Shown here: in pieces, positions 22,474 to 34,358 of the stretch | How the letters are laid out: every line of letters starts with the position of its first letter | How positions within the stretch are numbered: the stretch's first letter is position 1 | Assembly (NCBI GenBank): GCA_021432635.1 | Contig: MU270051.1 | Location: 496,001-560,000 of the forward strand | Length of the DNA: 64,000 bases | From: Thozetella sp. PMI_491 | Lineage: Eukaryota; Ascomycota; Sordariomycetes; Chaetosphaeriales; Chaetosphaeriaceae | Reading direction: 5' to 3' | The notes under the pieces: generated by a model | What the model saw: only the letters and a program-made list of their open reading frames with translations | Databases searched by the model: none | Told to the model about the DNA's origin: nothing | Translations under genes and position numbers: made by a program

Positions 22474-24414
22474 ATGAGAGAAATGGCACAGATGAACGCC
22501 GCGGATCCAATCCGTCGCGGGGCAGCACATGAGCAGACCGACGAGGACGCGCTAGTCCGAAACCTCGTCAGCGGTTCGTACCAGGAATGGCCAAACGACG
22601 CAGGCGTAAGTCTAGCCCGCCGCCTTGGCCTTGGCCGCCCGAGGTTATCTCGAGCGCTCACAAATCCTATCGCTAACACTGGGGCTACGCAGTTCGATGG
22701 ACTCAGTCAGGAAACTACCCAAATCGAGACGGTGGTCACGGGCACCATTCCAGCTTGGGCGGCCGGGGTGCTCTATCGCACGGGCCCGGGCGTTTGCAAG
22801 ATCGCGGATACTGTGAAAGGGACCTTCTATGCGACCCACTGGTTTGACGGACTCGCCCAGACCCATCGTTTCGAGCTAGTGGAGGACACCGATGGCGCCT
22901 GCTGCAGGGTGCTGTACTCGTCGCGGCGGCAGTGTGAGGCCATGATTCAACACATCAAGAGGAACGGGGAGCGTAAGGGCACCAGCTTTGGGCAGAGACG
23001 CGACCCCTGCATTGGCTTGTTCGGGAAGTTCATGAGCGTGTGGGAGGTGGCGAGCCCCCCCGAGGAAAACAAGAACATTGAGAACGTGTGCGTGGTCGTG
23101 GAGGACTCACTTCCTGGCTTTGATGAGTGCCAGGTGCTACCGGTGAACACTGGTTCGCTCAAGATAGATCCAGTGAAAGCGGACCAACACACTGGTAGCG
23201 GGGGGCATCGTACGGAAAAGTCTAGAGACATGTGGCTGCTGACCGACACATCTACCGTCCAAAAGATCGACGCCGAAACCCTTGAGCCCATCGGCTATGC
23301 CAAGCAGCACATGTTGCACCCAGACTTGAAAGGGCACGTCTCAAGCGCACATGCGCAGCGGGATCCTGTGACCGGGGATGTCTTCAACTTCAATCTCGAT
23401 TTCGGCCGGGTCGCAACCTACCGCGTCTTTGCGGTTCGCAAAGCTACAGGAAAAACTGAGATTCTCGCCACGATCCAGCACCCCGACACGAAGGCGGCAT
23501 ACATCCACAGCTTCTACCTCTCTCCCAGCTTCGTGGTGCTCTGTGTGCCCAGCACACACCTAGGCCTGAACGGCATGAAGATTCTGTGGGAGCGCAATGT
23601 CATGGATGCGATGGAGCCCTTCGACCCAAAGAACAAGTGCAAGTGGTTCGTGGTCGACCGACTGCACGGAAGGGGGGTTGTGGCCGAGTATGAGACGGAT
23701 GCGGGATTCTTCTTCCATACTATCAATTCCTTTGAGGAGTTGGATGAAGTGGATAGGGAGGAAGGCACGCTCAGCCTATTCTGCGATGCGGTGACCTACG
23801 GGAGCCATGACGTCTTGTTCTCCCTTTACTACGACGTGCTGCTACAGAGAAAGCAGGCGGCGCAGCGACTCTGGGAAGATGAGGAGCGCGCTCGAAACTG
23901 CGTGGGCCGGTTCACACGACGGAGATTCCGCGTGCCGATCCGCAGGAATGGAGATGAAGCTGGCGGCGAAGAGAGCCGCTCGAGCGAGAAGACGTCAGCG
24001 GCAATTACGGCGACTACGGTGGAACAGATGGTGTCGATCCCCGGGCCACACGCAGGCGAACTCCCCACCATCAACCCGCTGTTCGCTACGAAGCGACAGC
24101 GTTATGTCTACGGCCTGCCCACGCGCGGCTTGAGCACGCTGACGGATACGCTGGTGAAGACGGATTTGACGACGAGGGAGGCGATCTACTGGAACAATGA
24201 GCAGGGGCACACGCCTGGGGAGGCGGTATTTATCCCCAGGCCAGGAGGAATGGAAGAGGATGACGGGGTCCTGCTCAGTGTGGTGCTCGATGGTGCGAAC
24301 CGGACATCGTATCTGGTGTGCCTGGATGCTGCGACGATGAAGGAGCTTGGGCGTGCGGAGGTAGGGTGCGCGGTTGGTCTGGGCTTTCACGGCACACATG
24401 TATCTTCACTTTAA
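22474..24414 (+). CDS. Carotenoid cleavage oxygenase (RPE65/CCO family)
   Basis: Non-haem iron dioxygenase that splits a double bond of a carotenoid or related polyene. The frame is open throughout, but 22606-22692 (87 bp) has every mark of an intron: donor GTAAGT, branch GCTAACAC and acceptor CGCAG. Removing it joins WPNDAG to FDGLSQ, as expected in the fungal family, and gives 617 residues. GTIPAWAAGVLYRTGPG marks the family N-terminus. The four iron-ligand His are likely in THWFDGLAQTH, SSAHAQRDP, AAYIHSFYL and GFHGTHV at the very end. It resembles fungal CAO-2/CarT/Cco1 enzymes; the substrate (torulene, carotene or a stilbene) cannot be decided. No carotenoid synthesis gene is nearby. ATGs at codons 4 and 7 are alternative starts. 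Confidence 0.9.
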   Translation: MREMAQMNAADPIRRGAAHEQTDEDALVRNLVSGSYQEWPNDAGVSLARRLGLGRPRLSRALTNPIANTGATQFDGLSQETTQIETVVTGTIPAWAAGVLYRTGPGVCKIADTVKGTFYATHWFDGLAQTHRFELVEDTDGACCRVLYSSRRQCEAMIQHIKRNGERKGTSFGQRRDPCIGLFGKFMSVWEVASPPEENKNIENVCVVVEDSLPGFDECQVLPVNTGSLKIDPVKADQHTGSGGHRTEKSRDMWLLTDTSTVQKIDAETLEPIGYAKQHMLHPDLKGHVSSAHAQRDPVTGDVFNFNLDFGRVATYRVFAVRKATGKTEILATIQHPDTKAAYIHSFYLSPSFVVLCVPSTHLGLNGMKILWERNVMDAMEPFDPKNKCKWFVVDRLHGRGVVAEYETDAGFFFHTINSFEELDEVDREEGTLSLFCDAVTYGSHDVLFSLYYDVLLQRKQAAQRLWEDEERARNCVGRFTRRRFRVPIRRNGDEAGGEESRSSEKTSAAITATTVEQMVSIPGPHAGELPTINPLFATKRQRYVYGLPTRGLSTLTDTLVKTDLTTREAIYWNNEQGHTPGEAVFIPRPGGMEEDDGVLLSVVLDGANRTSYLVCLDAATMKELGRAEVGCAVGLGFHGTHVSSL

Positions 24415-26216
24415 GCGCACGAAAAGCGCTGATTCGAGGTGAAATACACACACACACACACACACAATCATAGCATGGAGGTGACGTTTCGGGCTGTGCC
24501 GGCTGGGTGAGGTGGGTGAGTGAGATGAGATTCCAAGGGACGCCACGTGGGGGGCGAGGGTTCATGGGTAAGGTGTGTCTGGTCTTCTGCATCTTGGCAA
24601 CGGCCACGCATCCGACGCTCTACCGGCATGGCAATGAGCCGTGGAATACAACCCTAATTAGTGGCCGAACCTTTTTTATCGCTTTGTGCATGAGTACTGT
24701 CTCTGCTCTCTCCAGCCTTCATTTGTTACTTATTCCTTTAGAGCCATTGTTTGTTTCTGTTTCACCTTCGCCCTATTGCCCTAAAAGCTACCTTGGCCAC
24801 GGGCCCAGACTTGGGAAATGTCTGCTCAGATTTGGTCTCGCTTCTAGTCAAGAGGGGCACTGTCAATAAGGGGAATAGCGTTCTTCCGGGTCGCTTCCGG
24901 GGGGTTGGGGATAGGCTTTTAGAAGTGGAGCTTGCCTAAGCTGTATTGGATTGTCCTTTGTGAGCGCGGGTGGATGCCCTACCCGCTAGCTGCTACAAAT
25001 TTTGTAAAGTTTGGCGGGAATTATTCCAAAAAAAAAAAAAAATAGAAAAAAATAGAAGAGAGAGACAAAGCGAACTCAAGAGAAAAGAAAGCCATCTTTG
25101 TTGAGCCCAGACTACGGAGATTGATCTAACTTGCGTGCATCGGTTCGTCCTTCAGACCAATGGGGCGGTACACCACTTCCCCCCTCGCCCGGCGATCCAT
25201 ACTTCTGGGTCTTTCCTAATACACTAATACCGTTAATCCTCGCTCCAATCTAGACGTATGAGGCTATTACTCTAGTCAAGAACCCCGAGCCGAAGTCCTC
25301 GAATCGAGGGCTCCCCGCCCCGTAGTTAGGGAGTTTCCGGGATGGCCGGGCTAGACCTGCATTCTTGCCTGCCAGCCCGACCACGATGGGCAACGCTACA
25401 GGAAGCCCGGGCCGGTGACACGGCTACCAGTGGTTCATTCTCGAGCCAGGGTAGGATGTCGCCCCCGGAGGCGAGGAGGGGTGCTAGCCAATCCCGACAG
25501 CAGCGCTGTATGTAATAATTACCTAGGTATACAGTCGCCGGGGGCAGCGGGCAACGAAAAAAAAAGTCTCAAGACGAAGCAGAGATGTTGATCAAAACAA
25601 TGATGCTGTTTGCTCCGTCTAGCCTTAGCAACTAATGGATCTAGAATCGCAACAGAAGGATTAGCATCGCATCTCAGAAAATTTCCCGTCACTCCGGGCT
25701 AACCCGAGCCTGTTGACTCGTCGTTCGCCCCCATGCTCGCGCGCTGACTCGGAGCCCCGGCCGCGGGCATCTGACCTCACGGCCCCGTAATTTAATGCCA
25801 AGACGCCGAAGAAGCGCCTTTGCGGCTCTCATGATAGCGCGGAAACCGGCACGCCAGCAGCAATTTTTTTATCCCCCCTTCCCCAGTGCTGTGCTCCTCT
25901 GGGGGATGCCCGGGGTTTGGTTGAGGGGGCCTCTTTACTCCGCCATACAGATCTTGCCCCAGCCTTTTCTCTTTGGGGGAGGCAAGGGGCTAGACAGCAC
26001 CCCCACGGGATAGATGATGACACTGCGTTGCATCGTCCCCACATGTTGACCGTCCCGTCCCCCCTTTTCGGGGGACTTCAAATACGACGGTTCCCCGCAG
26101 ACCGCCTGATGCGTGCTGTTTATGCTCCCCTAGAATTTGCGGAAAGCTCGCTCAGAGGACTTGTTCAAACGGACGCGGCATCTTTGAGGAGACGGGCAGC
26201 GTGACCAGTAGCCAAG
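24415..26216. other. Intergenic region carotenoid oxygenase to MFS gene
   Basis: No gene seen in 1.8 kb. It holds the AC microsatellite just after the oxygenase stop, a run of 15 A at 25028-25042, and the promoter of the transporter gene. Confidence 0.45.
24446..24466. repeat. AC dinucleotide microsatellite
   Basis: Ten AC units lie 32 bp after the stop codon of the carotenoid oxygenase, so probably inside its 3' UTR. Probably variable between strains. Confidence 0.9.
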
Positions 26217-27756
26217 ATGGAGACGAACAACAACCTCAACATGGCCGTCATGGACCCCGAGCACCGCGCGCGCGTGGAGAAGAGCCTCAAGCGCAAGCTC
26301 GACGCGCGCTGTGGCCTCTTCGTGCTTATCTATATCATGAACTATCTGGATCGGAACAACATCGCCTCGGCCCGGCTCAAGGGTCTGCAGACCGAGCTCA
26401 ACCTCGACGACACGCAGTATGCCACCTGCCTGAGCATCCTGTATGTCGGCTATATCCTTATGCAGGTGCCTTCGAACATCTTTATAAACAGGATCCAGCG
26501 GCCCTCGCTGTACATCTCGATCGTCATGCTTGTCTGGGGTCTTATCTCGACGCTGAGCGGCGTCGCTACTAATTTCGCCGGCATGGTTACCATCCGCTTC
26601 TTCCTCGGCTTCGTCGAGGCCGCCTTCCTGCCCGGCGCCCTGCTCATCCTGTCCAAGTGGTACACGCGCACTGAGCTCACCTACCGCAACGCCATCCTCT
26701 TCTGCGGCAACATCATCTCCAACGCCTTCTCCGCCCTAGTCGGCGCCGGCGTCCTGTCCAACATGCAGGGCACCCTTGGCCACTCGGCCTGGCGCTGGCT
26801 CTTCTGGATCGAGGGCGGCGTGACCATGGCCGTCGCCATCTCGGCCGCCTTCATCCTGCCGGACCTCCCGACCAACGCCCGCGGCTTCACCGAGGAAGAA
26901 CTGCAGGTCGCTCGCCTGCGCATGACCGAGGACGTCGGCGAGGCTGACACGGACTCAGACGAAGACCCCGTGTTCGGCGGTTTGATGATGGTTCTCAAGG
27001 ACCCCAAGGTCTACGTCATGATGCTCTCCCTGACCGCCTATGTCGTCGGCCTGTCCTTCAACGCCTTCTTCCCCACCCTGACTGGTACCCTCGGTTTCGA
27101 CTACGTGCCCACTTTGCTCATGAGCTCCCCGCCCTGGGTTTTTGCGTGTCTGGTGTCCCTGGCCAACGCGTGGCACTCGGACAGGACCCAGGAGAAGTTC
27201 TGGCATATCGTCGGTCCCATCGTCGGCGGCTTGGTCGGTTTCATCATCAGCATGAGCACCGACGTCGTCGCTGCGCGCTACGTTGCTCTGTTCCTGCAGG
27301 CTAGCTCCTATGCCGGGTACGTCATGTCCAAAGCTACCATTTGCGCATCCATGCTGTTTTCTTCGTGCTAACTTGAGCTCCAGGTTTATCGTCTTCTACT
27401 CTTGGATCAGCTCGTCCTTCCCGCGCCCACCCGCCAAGCGAGCCGTGGCCCTGGCCATCATCAACGCCTTCAGCCAGCTCGGCAACGTGGCCGGCTCGTA
27501 CGTGTGGAACCTGAAGGAGAACGGCTACCGCAAGAGCTACGGCATCGTCACGGCCATGTTCGGCATCACCATTGTCGGCTGCTTCATCTTCCGGCTCATG
27601 CTCGTGAAACTCAACACCCAGCTTGCCGAGGGCGAGGCTACCGCATGGCAGACGCAGCCGGATGTGGCCGCCCAGACGGCCAAGGACGGTGACATTTCCC
27701 AGTCGCATGAGGAGAACGGAGGCCAGGACAAGGCAGGCTTCAGGTACCTGATCTGA
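26217..27756 (+). CDS. MFS transporter, DAL5/allantoate permease (anion:cation symporter) family
   Basis: Proton-coupled membrane transporter with about 12 transmembrane helices. Exons 26217-27316 and 27384-27756 join in frame across a 67-bp intron with a GCTAAC branch (490 residues). Family marks are MNYLDRNNIASARLKGL after helix 1, GYILMQVPSNIF, and the helix 4-5 motif RFFLGFVEAAFLPGALLILSKWY. A cytosolic loop between helices 6 and 7 is acidic (EADTDSDEDP). The hydrophilic C-tail has about 45 residues. This family carries allantoate, nicotinate, biotin precursors, sugar acids and other small anions. The nearby rhamnose and pectin-side-chain genes suggest a plant cell-wall product as cargo, but that is only context. 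Confidence 0.88.
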
Positions 27757-29884
27757 GCCGGGAGGAGGGGGGTCCTAAAGGCCGTGCACTGGCCGGGATC
27801 ACAAACCATGTATATAATCATACTCCTGCCCCCATGTATAGAAATGCCATCCAGATGGCCAGTAGATTTCAACCATGCCGCTATTTCGCCTTGTCCCAGT
27901 ATGAAAGCCCGCACCCCCCGGTCCTTTTCCGTGAATCCTTAAAACCCGTTCCTTGTCCCTCTCTTCATCTCCTGGCCGCGGCGGTCATCGGCCGCTGCAT
28001 TGAGTTCTCTGCAAGCAGTCCATCCCTCAAGCCATCTTGATTGTTTTGTTGAGATATCGCACGGCGGCGCTACTCTCGTTCAAGAGGAGCGATGGCGCAA
28101 AGCATCTCGCACATTGAAGGCGACTGCAGTGTATGACAGTAATATAGTCGGAGTCGCGCTGTTAAGACCTTATCTCGGCACTAGACTCATCAAAACTTAG
28201 TAGTCCGCCGACCTGGACTCTCGGTATTCTCGGTACGACATGTTTGTTTCGATCTCGCGCTTGCTTATGGATGGCCGCGACCTAAGATCATGGTTAGCTT
28301 TTTGTCGTAGCGAGACGCCACAGCTGAAGTTGTAAGGCTAAGAGGTGAAAGGGCAAGGGTAAAGAGAAAGCTTACTCCATCAAGTCTCGGCTAGGCCTTG
28401 GCAGAGGGTCCCGGTCGTGATAGTGAGACCCGGCAGTGAAGCAGTCGAGCCCTCGCCTCGGCCCCTTCTGCCTGTGCCGGAAGGGATTGAGCTTTGCCAG
28501 CCACCTGAACTTTCCCATGATCGAAACTTGTCACTATTAAGCTATGCAGAAGACAGCAGCATGAGTGCAGCTGTTTTGCGTATTTATCGTAGGTGGCAGT
28601 TTCAGAAAAAAACGAAATCAAGGCCTCCGGGGAAACCGGTGGCGAGCGCGGGGCGAGGTTTTCTATATAACTCAGGTGTGTATAGCCCGGCAGTCCGATC
28701 TGAGACTCAAAAGGTGAGACACCCGTTGGAGATGAGGCGGCTGTGCTGGGTGGCATGAAGGTCGCTTTGCCTGGGGAACCTCGCCGCTGGAGGCATGTTC
28801 CCAGCTTAAAGAAAGTGTGGCCCCAGCGTCCACAACGTATACCCTTGAAAGAGGTCAAAAATAAATAAACAATTGGCCGTGCCTGCGCCAAGTCACTGGC
28901 CCGCTCTTTCGAAATCCAAATCGGGCCAGGACCTTACTGGTTGTGTCTCGCCACTCGAACGCAGCCGGCCCACAACGTTTCGCCGCCGGCCTCCGCGGGA
29001 TTCGAGAGGTGACGCCGTGGTCTGAAAACTACGTACTATGTCTACAATCTGGTACAGTCTGGTGAAGATCATGTAGCGTCGCTATGGGAACCCAAGACCT
29101 GCTGTTAGCAAGTGGTGTGGTAGAATGTTGGGTTGAGGAATGTGATGGCATCTTTGTCGAGCTATTTTAAGGTACTACCCGGAATGCAAGCTGAGCGATC
29201 ATCGAGAGATGTAAACCTGCTCCGTGAAAATTGCCAAGCATGCAGTTCGCCCACTGAAACAAGAATCCACGTTGGTGTCGTTACGGGATGCTACAGTGAG
29301 GCTGCATTTCGCTCCTCCGTGGTCTAGAACCGTCCCTTTCGGAGCGCTAGATCTAGAGCGCTGGGTAGTCAGGAGATGTACCATTAATTTGTCCTTAGCA
29401 TCAACTGTTTTGAATATTGCGGACTCGCGTTGCACCACTCATGTCTCAGCTACCTACAAGCTAGGATTTCGGAATAGATGACCTGATATAGGTGGTTCTA
29501 GATCACCCAACTACGACGCTTGATTTCCGTCCGAGCTCATAACGAATCATGAGGTTAAGACAAGTCGTTTAAAATACTGCTCATTACTATGTTTTACCTC
29601 TTTACCAGCTTGCATTATAGTAAAAAACAAGATAAGTCCCGCTAGAGTTTTGTTATTTTACGGGGCTCTAACTTTCTGACACCCATGGCTGCCGCCTCCT
29701 CACCCGGTTGTACCTGAAAGGTATTATCACTGATCACTAGTCATGGAGATAGAAGAACAGAAAGAAGCCAGATGAGGAGCTGTTGTAACAAGGGAGTGTT
29801 GCGCCAGCCACCAGGGTGCACGGTTCAAGCAACGCGCGGCATTTGATGGCAAAGAGAGGAATCGCACACCAGTTACGTTTCTAT
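27757..29884. other. Convergent intergenic region
   Basis: 2.1 kb between the transporter (plus) and the SesA-like/ankyrin gene (minus). I see no supportable gene, RNA or repeat; the frame at 28391-28891 has no protein-like pattern. The part after about 29480 is AT-richer. Confidence 0.4.
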
Positions 29885-32148
29885 TTACCATGAACTGTCG
29901 CTGGTTGCGTCTATATCCTCGTCGTACCACTCCCCTGGAACACGCTGGGGAGGGTTTTCAACCAATTTCCAAAAGTCGCCAGCGAATTCATCTGTTGGTT
30001 CGTTCCACCAGATAATCCAGTCTTCCATATTTGGACCGAATGTGAATCCTATGAGATACCAGAATTGTCTGTGACCTCCGATGTATGACATGCTAAATCG
30101 ATTATAGGGTCTGGCGACCGACTGAAACACGACTACCCATCGGGCGGTTGAGCGTTTTACATCATGGAGTATGGCGTTTTCCCTGCGTCCATACTTGTCC
30201 AGATCGACACCGCCCTCCTTTAGAATTTGAAGCCACTGTCGAAGGAGCACCTGGGCCTGACGCTCACGCTGAGCCCTGGTAAATCTGTGATGAATGACGT
30301 GGAAGCGAAGGAGTAAGTGAATGAATGGGGTGTGGGTGCAATTGGGCTTTGTATTTGAGGAATAGTTTCCGCCCTTAGCGAAGTCACAGTTTCGGGCTAT
30401 AGGATGCAAAGAGGCAGCGTCCGTGTTCACAACGACGTCTCTTGCAAACGCCAGCCAGTTTTCCACTTGGGCTGTTGAGAACTGAGGTCGAAACTTGGGA
30501 GCTGAGAACTGAGGCCGGAAGTCTGGGCTGAGCTTTGCAATTGCACCGGCCAGGGTATGCAACAACGAGTGTTCCGTATTGGCGGTATCATTACAGACCT
30601 TGTGAGGGTCTTCCGTCCAGTCCGGATTTAAAACTTCCTTGATATTTTCCACGCTGTTTCCGATAATCAGCGCTCTCGCCTTTTCTAAACGTGTGTACAA
30701 TGGTGTGTCGCTGTGTTTCGGGCACAGCAACGGTTGTAAGAGCCGGAAGGATTCCCAATCCGGTGCGGTGGGACATTGGCACCCTCTTGTATTATGATGC
30801 TCTAGCTCGGGAATTGGGCAATGAGAGAGCACCAGTTTGGTAAGCTCAGTGTGTTTCTTGTCGTCAAAAAGCCCTTGGGAATGGGCAATGAACATTAAGG
30901 GATTCCTGTCACTTGTCTTGTTAGATCGAGGATCACCGAGGATCGGGAATGGTGAATCTTGTGAAGGGGTAACACACTTCCGACCGTAATCCCCTAATTC
31001 ACTGGCATTGAGTCCTACATCAACTAATAGCTTAAAAACCTTTGGTGCCCTGCCGACCAACGCCGACTAGTTGCTGGATGTTAACAAAGCGCCTCGCAAT
31101 CATTTGAGGTGTTTTCTTTTTACGGAATGAACCTACATATAATAGGTTGTCGCCAAATGTCGAGCAATCAAATGGTGATGCATCGCCGGAGCTGAATAAT
31201 GCCTGTAGTCTTTCGACATTGTCGAGTTCTGTAGCCACGAACACTTCGCTGTGATATGGCCTGACTGAATAACTCCGCAGGGAAATCTTCCACCCAGAGT
31301 ACGCTTTAGCAATACTCAACGCCCGTGCGTAGACCACAGCAGTAAGCCATGTAGGAGGCTGAAAATCTAAGGCAAAGTCTTGCGTGGTGGTTTGCCACGT
31401 AACCTGCCCGAACACAGAGAGGCTCTTGCGGATCTTTTTACCGCCATCTCGCTTGTCGTGGTATACGTAAGCTTGGTTTTCTTGAGCACAAGTTTTGATA
31501 GAAGCATGCTGATCCGGAAGCGGCCTTGTAGTGTGCGTTTCGTTTGCTCCAGTAGTCGACTCAGCTGAAAAGGCAAGACTCTTGACACGTGCCGCGATTT
31601 TGTCCGCTATCATGTCTGGCTCCAACTGCGCTCTGCTAAGTGTACTAAATGATCTCAGGATAAATCATGGACGGGGGAAAAATTACGATGTTAATCAGGG
31701 CTTACATGAGGCAGAGCTGCTGTACAAGCTGTAGCATACCCAAGGCGCTCTTCAAGCGCTGTTCCAACACCTTTAGTTGGTCTTGTTTTAGGACGAATTT
31801 GACGCGGCAAATATTCCTATCAAGACGCCTTTTGGAACTAATTTGGGTAGAAAACTTGTCTAATGACTTAGAGAGACGGTTCCATGAGTTTCGGCAATAG
31901 TAAAGACTTCGTTGTGTTGCCACGTCCAGGTAAAGGGAGGAGGGAACTTCGTTTTGGTCGAAGAGTCGCTCAGCCTCCAGCAGTGCGGGAGTGAGACAGT
32001 CAACCTGGTTCATCAAATCTTCGATGGCTTCAGGAACGTCTTTGAGCCTACCACAGAGCTCCTTCAACTTCAGAGCGGTACTTCCGATCTCACCGGCCAC
32101 TTGGGCCACTGCAATACCGCTCGCAACGACGCCGAGTATCTCGGCCAT
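29885..32148 (-). CDS. SesA/HeLo-like N-terminal domain protein with ankyrin-like region
   Basis: Three exons join in frame: 32148-31706, 31635-31137 and 31066-29885, with two 70-bp introns (707 residues). The N-terminus MAEILGVVASGIAVAQVAGE, followed by a helical stretch with DVPEAIEDLMNQVDCL, is that of the SesA/HeLo-like helical domain that opens many fungal NLR-like and cell-death proteins. The splice at residue 148 continues a coiled coil (QLCLIRAQLEPDM). Around the second junction the protein reads NLLYSALVGRAPKVFKLLVD, a good ankyrin-type helix pair; further ankyrin-like units are degenerate. FRPQFS occurs twice nine residues apart, from a short tandem duplication near 30477-30529. I find no P-loop or STAND domain. 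Likely a stand-alone signalling or adaptor protein, by inference. Confidence 0.75.
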
Positions 32149-32783
32149 AATGATGGGATGGGCGAAAATCCTCGCTAGCCTAGGAACAATTTATTGGCAG
32201 AAGTATCGGTTATGGCACATGTGTGGTTTAGCAGCAATGCGAAGGATGAGGCAGCCAACTCGGAGGCCTGATGACCTGGGTGTCTGGGTAAGGCTGAGTC
32301 GCGGCCCCCGATGCGGCCTACTTTAGTCTGCCTTGGTCACATGATGGTCATGTGGCCGTGATATGATTTGAGCCTTGCGAAATCGCCAACACAAGTAATT
32401 TGGGTCTGTGGGCAATTTCACTATACAGACGCACTGCAGCTTTAGCACTAACGACGGGGGTATGAGTACTCCAAATATGGCCGACATGGAAACCGATTTG
32501 GAAGTTATTATGTTGGATTCGTTCTACTACTAGAAATATAAAGCTGTAAGCCGTGAGCTGGCCATCACTTGTGGTCTCACGATTGAAACGAGCCGTAGCG
32601 ATGGCACTTTGTTGCTGTAAGGAGCGATTCTTGACTCTCCATCCGGTATTCAACAGCACTCTTACTTCACCTTCTTCTGTACAGTCTCCATTAATACAAG
32701 AATAGACCGATTTGAATTGCATAACCCTCCTCCCCCTCTGGCTCTCACCTAAAAGTCCAAAGTCCCTATGGGCTATGGGTGGT
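32149..32783. other. Intergenic region with a possible small frame
   Basis: Promoter of the SesA-like gene and 3' end of the esterase, both minus. A minus-strand frame starting MQFKSVYSCINGDC at 32722 and ending at 32348 (124 codons) has moderately protein-like content but no recognisable motif. I do not call it a gene. Confidence 0.35.
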
Positions 32784-33611
32784 CTAAGCCGCGGCGGTCC
32801 CATTCCCTGCTAGCGACTCCTTGATGTATTGGAGCAGTAGTGGGCTCACCTTGGACTGGATGATATGGTCACCTGCAATATTTGGGTGCACGCCGTCCCG
32901 CAGGTCCGTTGTCGGGAAGTCGCTCGCGCAGTCCGCAATCTTGATCGGCGACGCAGCAGTAGACGTCTTCTTCACCCAGTCCGGAATTGCTTGGTTGAGG
33001 CTGGTGACTGGCGCCTGCTTCGACGGCAGCGGAATGACCAGATCAATCTGTACGCCATGTCAGTGCCCAAGGCCCAGAGAGAGCCGAGAACCTGCGGTTG
33101 CAGCTACTCACGATGAACTTGACGTTTGGATTCGCAGCGCGAGACACCTCAACGATCTTAGTATACGCATCAATAATTGCCTGGGTCGTTCGGCCCCCGT
33201 TTACGTCGTTCGTGCCAAGCATGAACATGACGATGTCTGCGGGCGTATTCTTCATCCAAGTCGTAATATACTGATTTGCAATGTTGATAGCTAGCCAGCC
33301 GGAGTGGCCCTCGTGGTGCTGGTCCCAGTTGGCCGTTTCTGGCTGGCACTTCTGCGGGTTCGAGTTTTGGGATCCAACATATTTGACCTTGTCGGCGTAT
33401 CCGGCCTTCGCTATGTCGTCCCACACGAAGGCTCGCCAGCAGGTGATCTCAGTGATGGAATCACCGAGTGGCACTTTGAAGGGTTAGAGGGTGACCGAAT
33501 ACTGGGAGCGTCTTGTCTAGACTAACTAATTCGAAGTTTTCCATCACTAGCTTGGCAGTTCGCCGCGGTGAGAAAAGCCGCGAGGGCGAGAGCCTGGTGC
33601 ACAAACTTCAT
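32784..33611 (-). CDS. Secreted SGNH-fold acetyl esterase, CE3-like
   Basis: Predicted secreted esterase that removes acetyl groups from plant polysaccharide. Exons 33611-33527, 33473-33112 and 33047-32784 join in frame (236 residues). The first exon codes for a signal peptide (MKFVHQALALAAFLTAANC). The catalytic Ser is in MPLGDSITE, split by the first intron. Further SGNH blocks are HEGHSGW, FMLGTND with the block III Asn, and DGVHPN near the end with the catalytic Asp and His. The order and wording fit carbohydrate esterase family 3 (acetylxylan esterases) better than the rhamnogalacturonan acetylesterases of CE12. It precedes the putative rhamnose regulator in the same direction. Confidence 0.88.
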
Positions 33612-34358
33612 GGCGAGTATTGCGGACAACGACCGTGTGGTTGCGACACGCCTAGAGAGTGGTGAACAGTCGTGGGAATGTCCAACCCAGGCAACTTTCA
33701 GTCCCAGCCAAGGCTAATTTATACAGCTCTTATTATAGAAAATCGGCAGGTGCTTTCCGCCTCTCTTATCCGGGTCGGAGAGAATTGTTCCTTGCAGCCT
33801 CCATCATCAAATTGCTTGAACCGGCAGAACTGCCCCGCCGGGCTGCTGGATAAAACCGGGCAGGTAGCAATTGTATAGTGCATAGCGTACTCAACAACGG
33901 AGCACTGCTTCAGATATACACTTTTATATCGTGACGCATCTCATTTAGCAGGTATGCTAGGCGGGGTCCCAACAGCGAGTGCTAGACTGGCCAACAGTGG
34001 CGGCTCTCAATGTCGTCAACCGGGAAATAGAACGTAGAAATTATATGTTATTGTTCGTGGAGGCAAACGAAATGCCGATCGACGAAACGGTGGATTCACA
34101 CGTCCTATGGTCTTTTATGTTCCATACGCCCTTTTACCTGTTTCCGTCGCCAACTTACAACCTCGCCAATTCCTTCCAGTCATCAGGCTCCAATACCCCA
34201 GAATGTAAGATAAGAGGATGTGGTTTCCACAGCGCTCAGAAATCAAGCATCATGTGCTCTAAAGAATCTGATAATTTTTCCAGCCACCCTCATGATCGTC
34301 ATTAAATAAAGGCCGACGGACTTACGGTACCCATAGCTACGCAGCAGGGCACGAGCTC
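33612..34358. promoter_or_regulatory. Intergenic region, esterase promoter
   Basis: Promoter of the CE3-like gene and 3' region of the regulator gene, both minus. No gene seen. Confidence 0.4.

Noticed and set aside
28391-28891. 166-codon minus-strand frame between the transporter and the SesA-like gene
   Set aside because: No motif, uneven composition and no sign of splice-linked exons.
32348-32722. 124-codon minus-strand frame downstream of the esterase
   Set aside because: Moderately protein-like but without motif or promoter evidence; kept only as a note in the intergenic entry.
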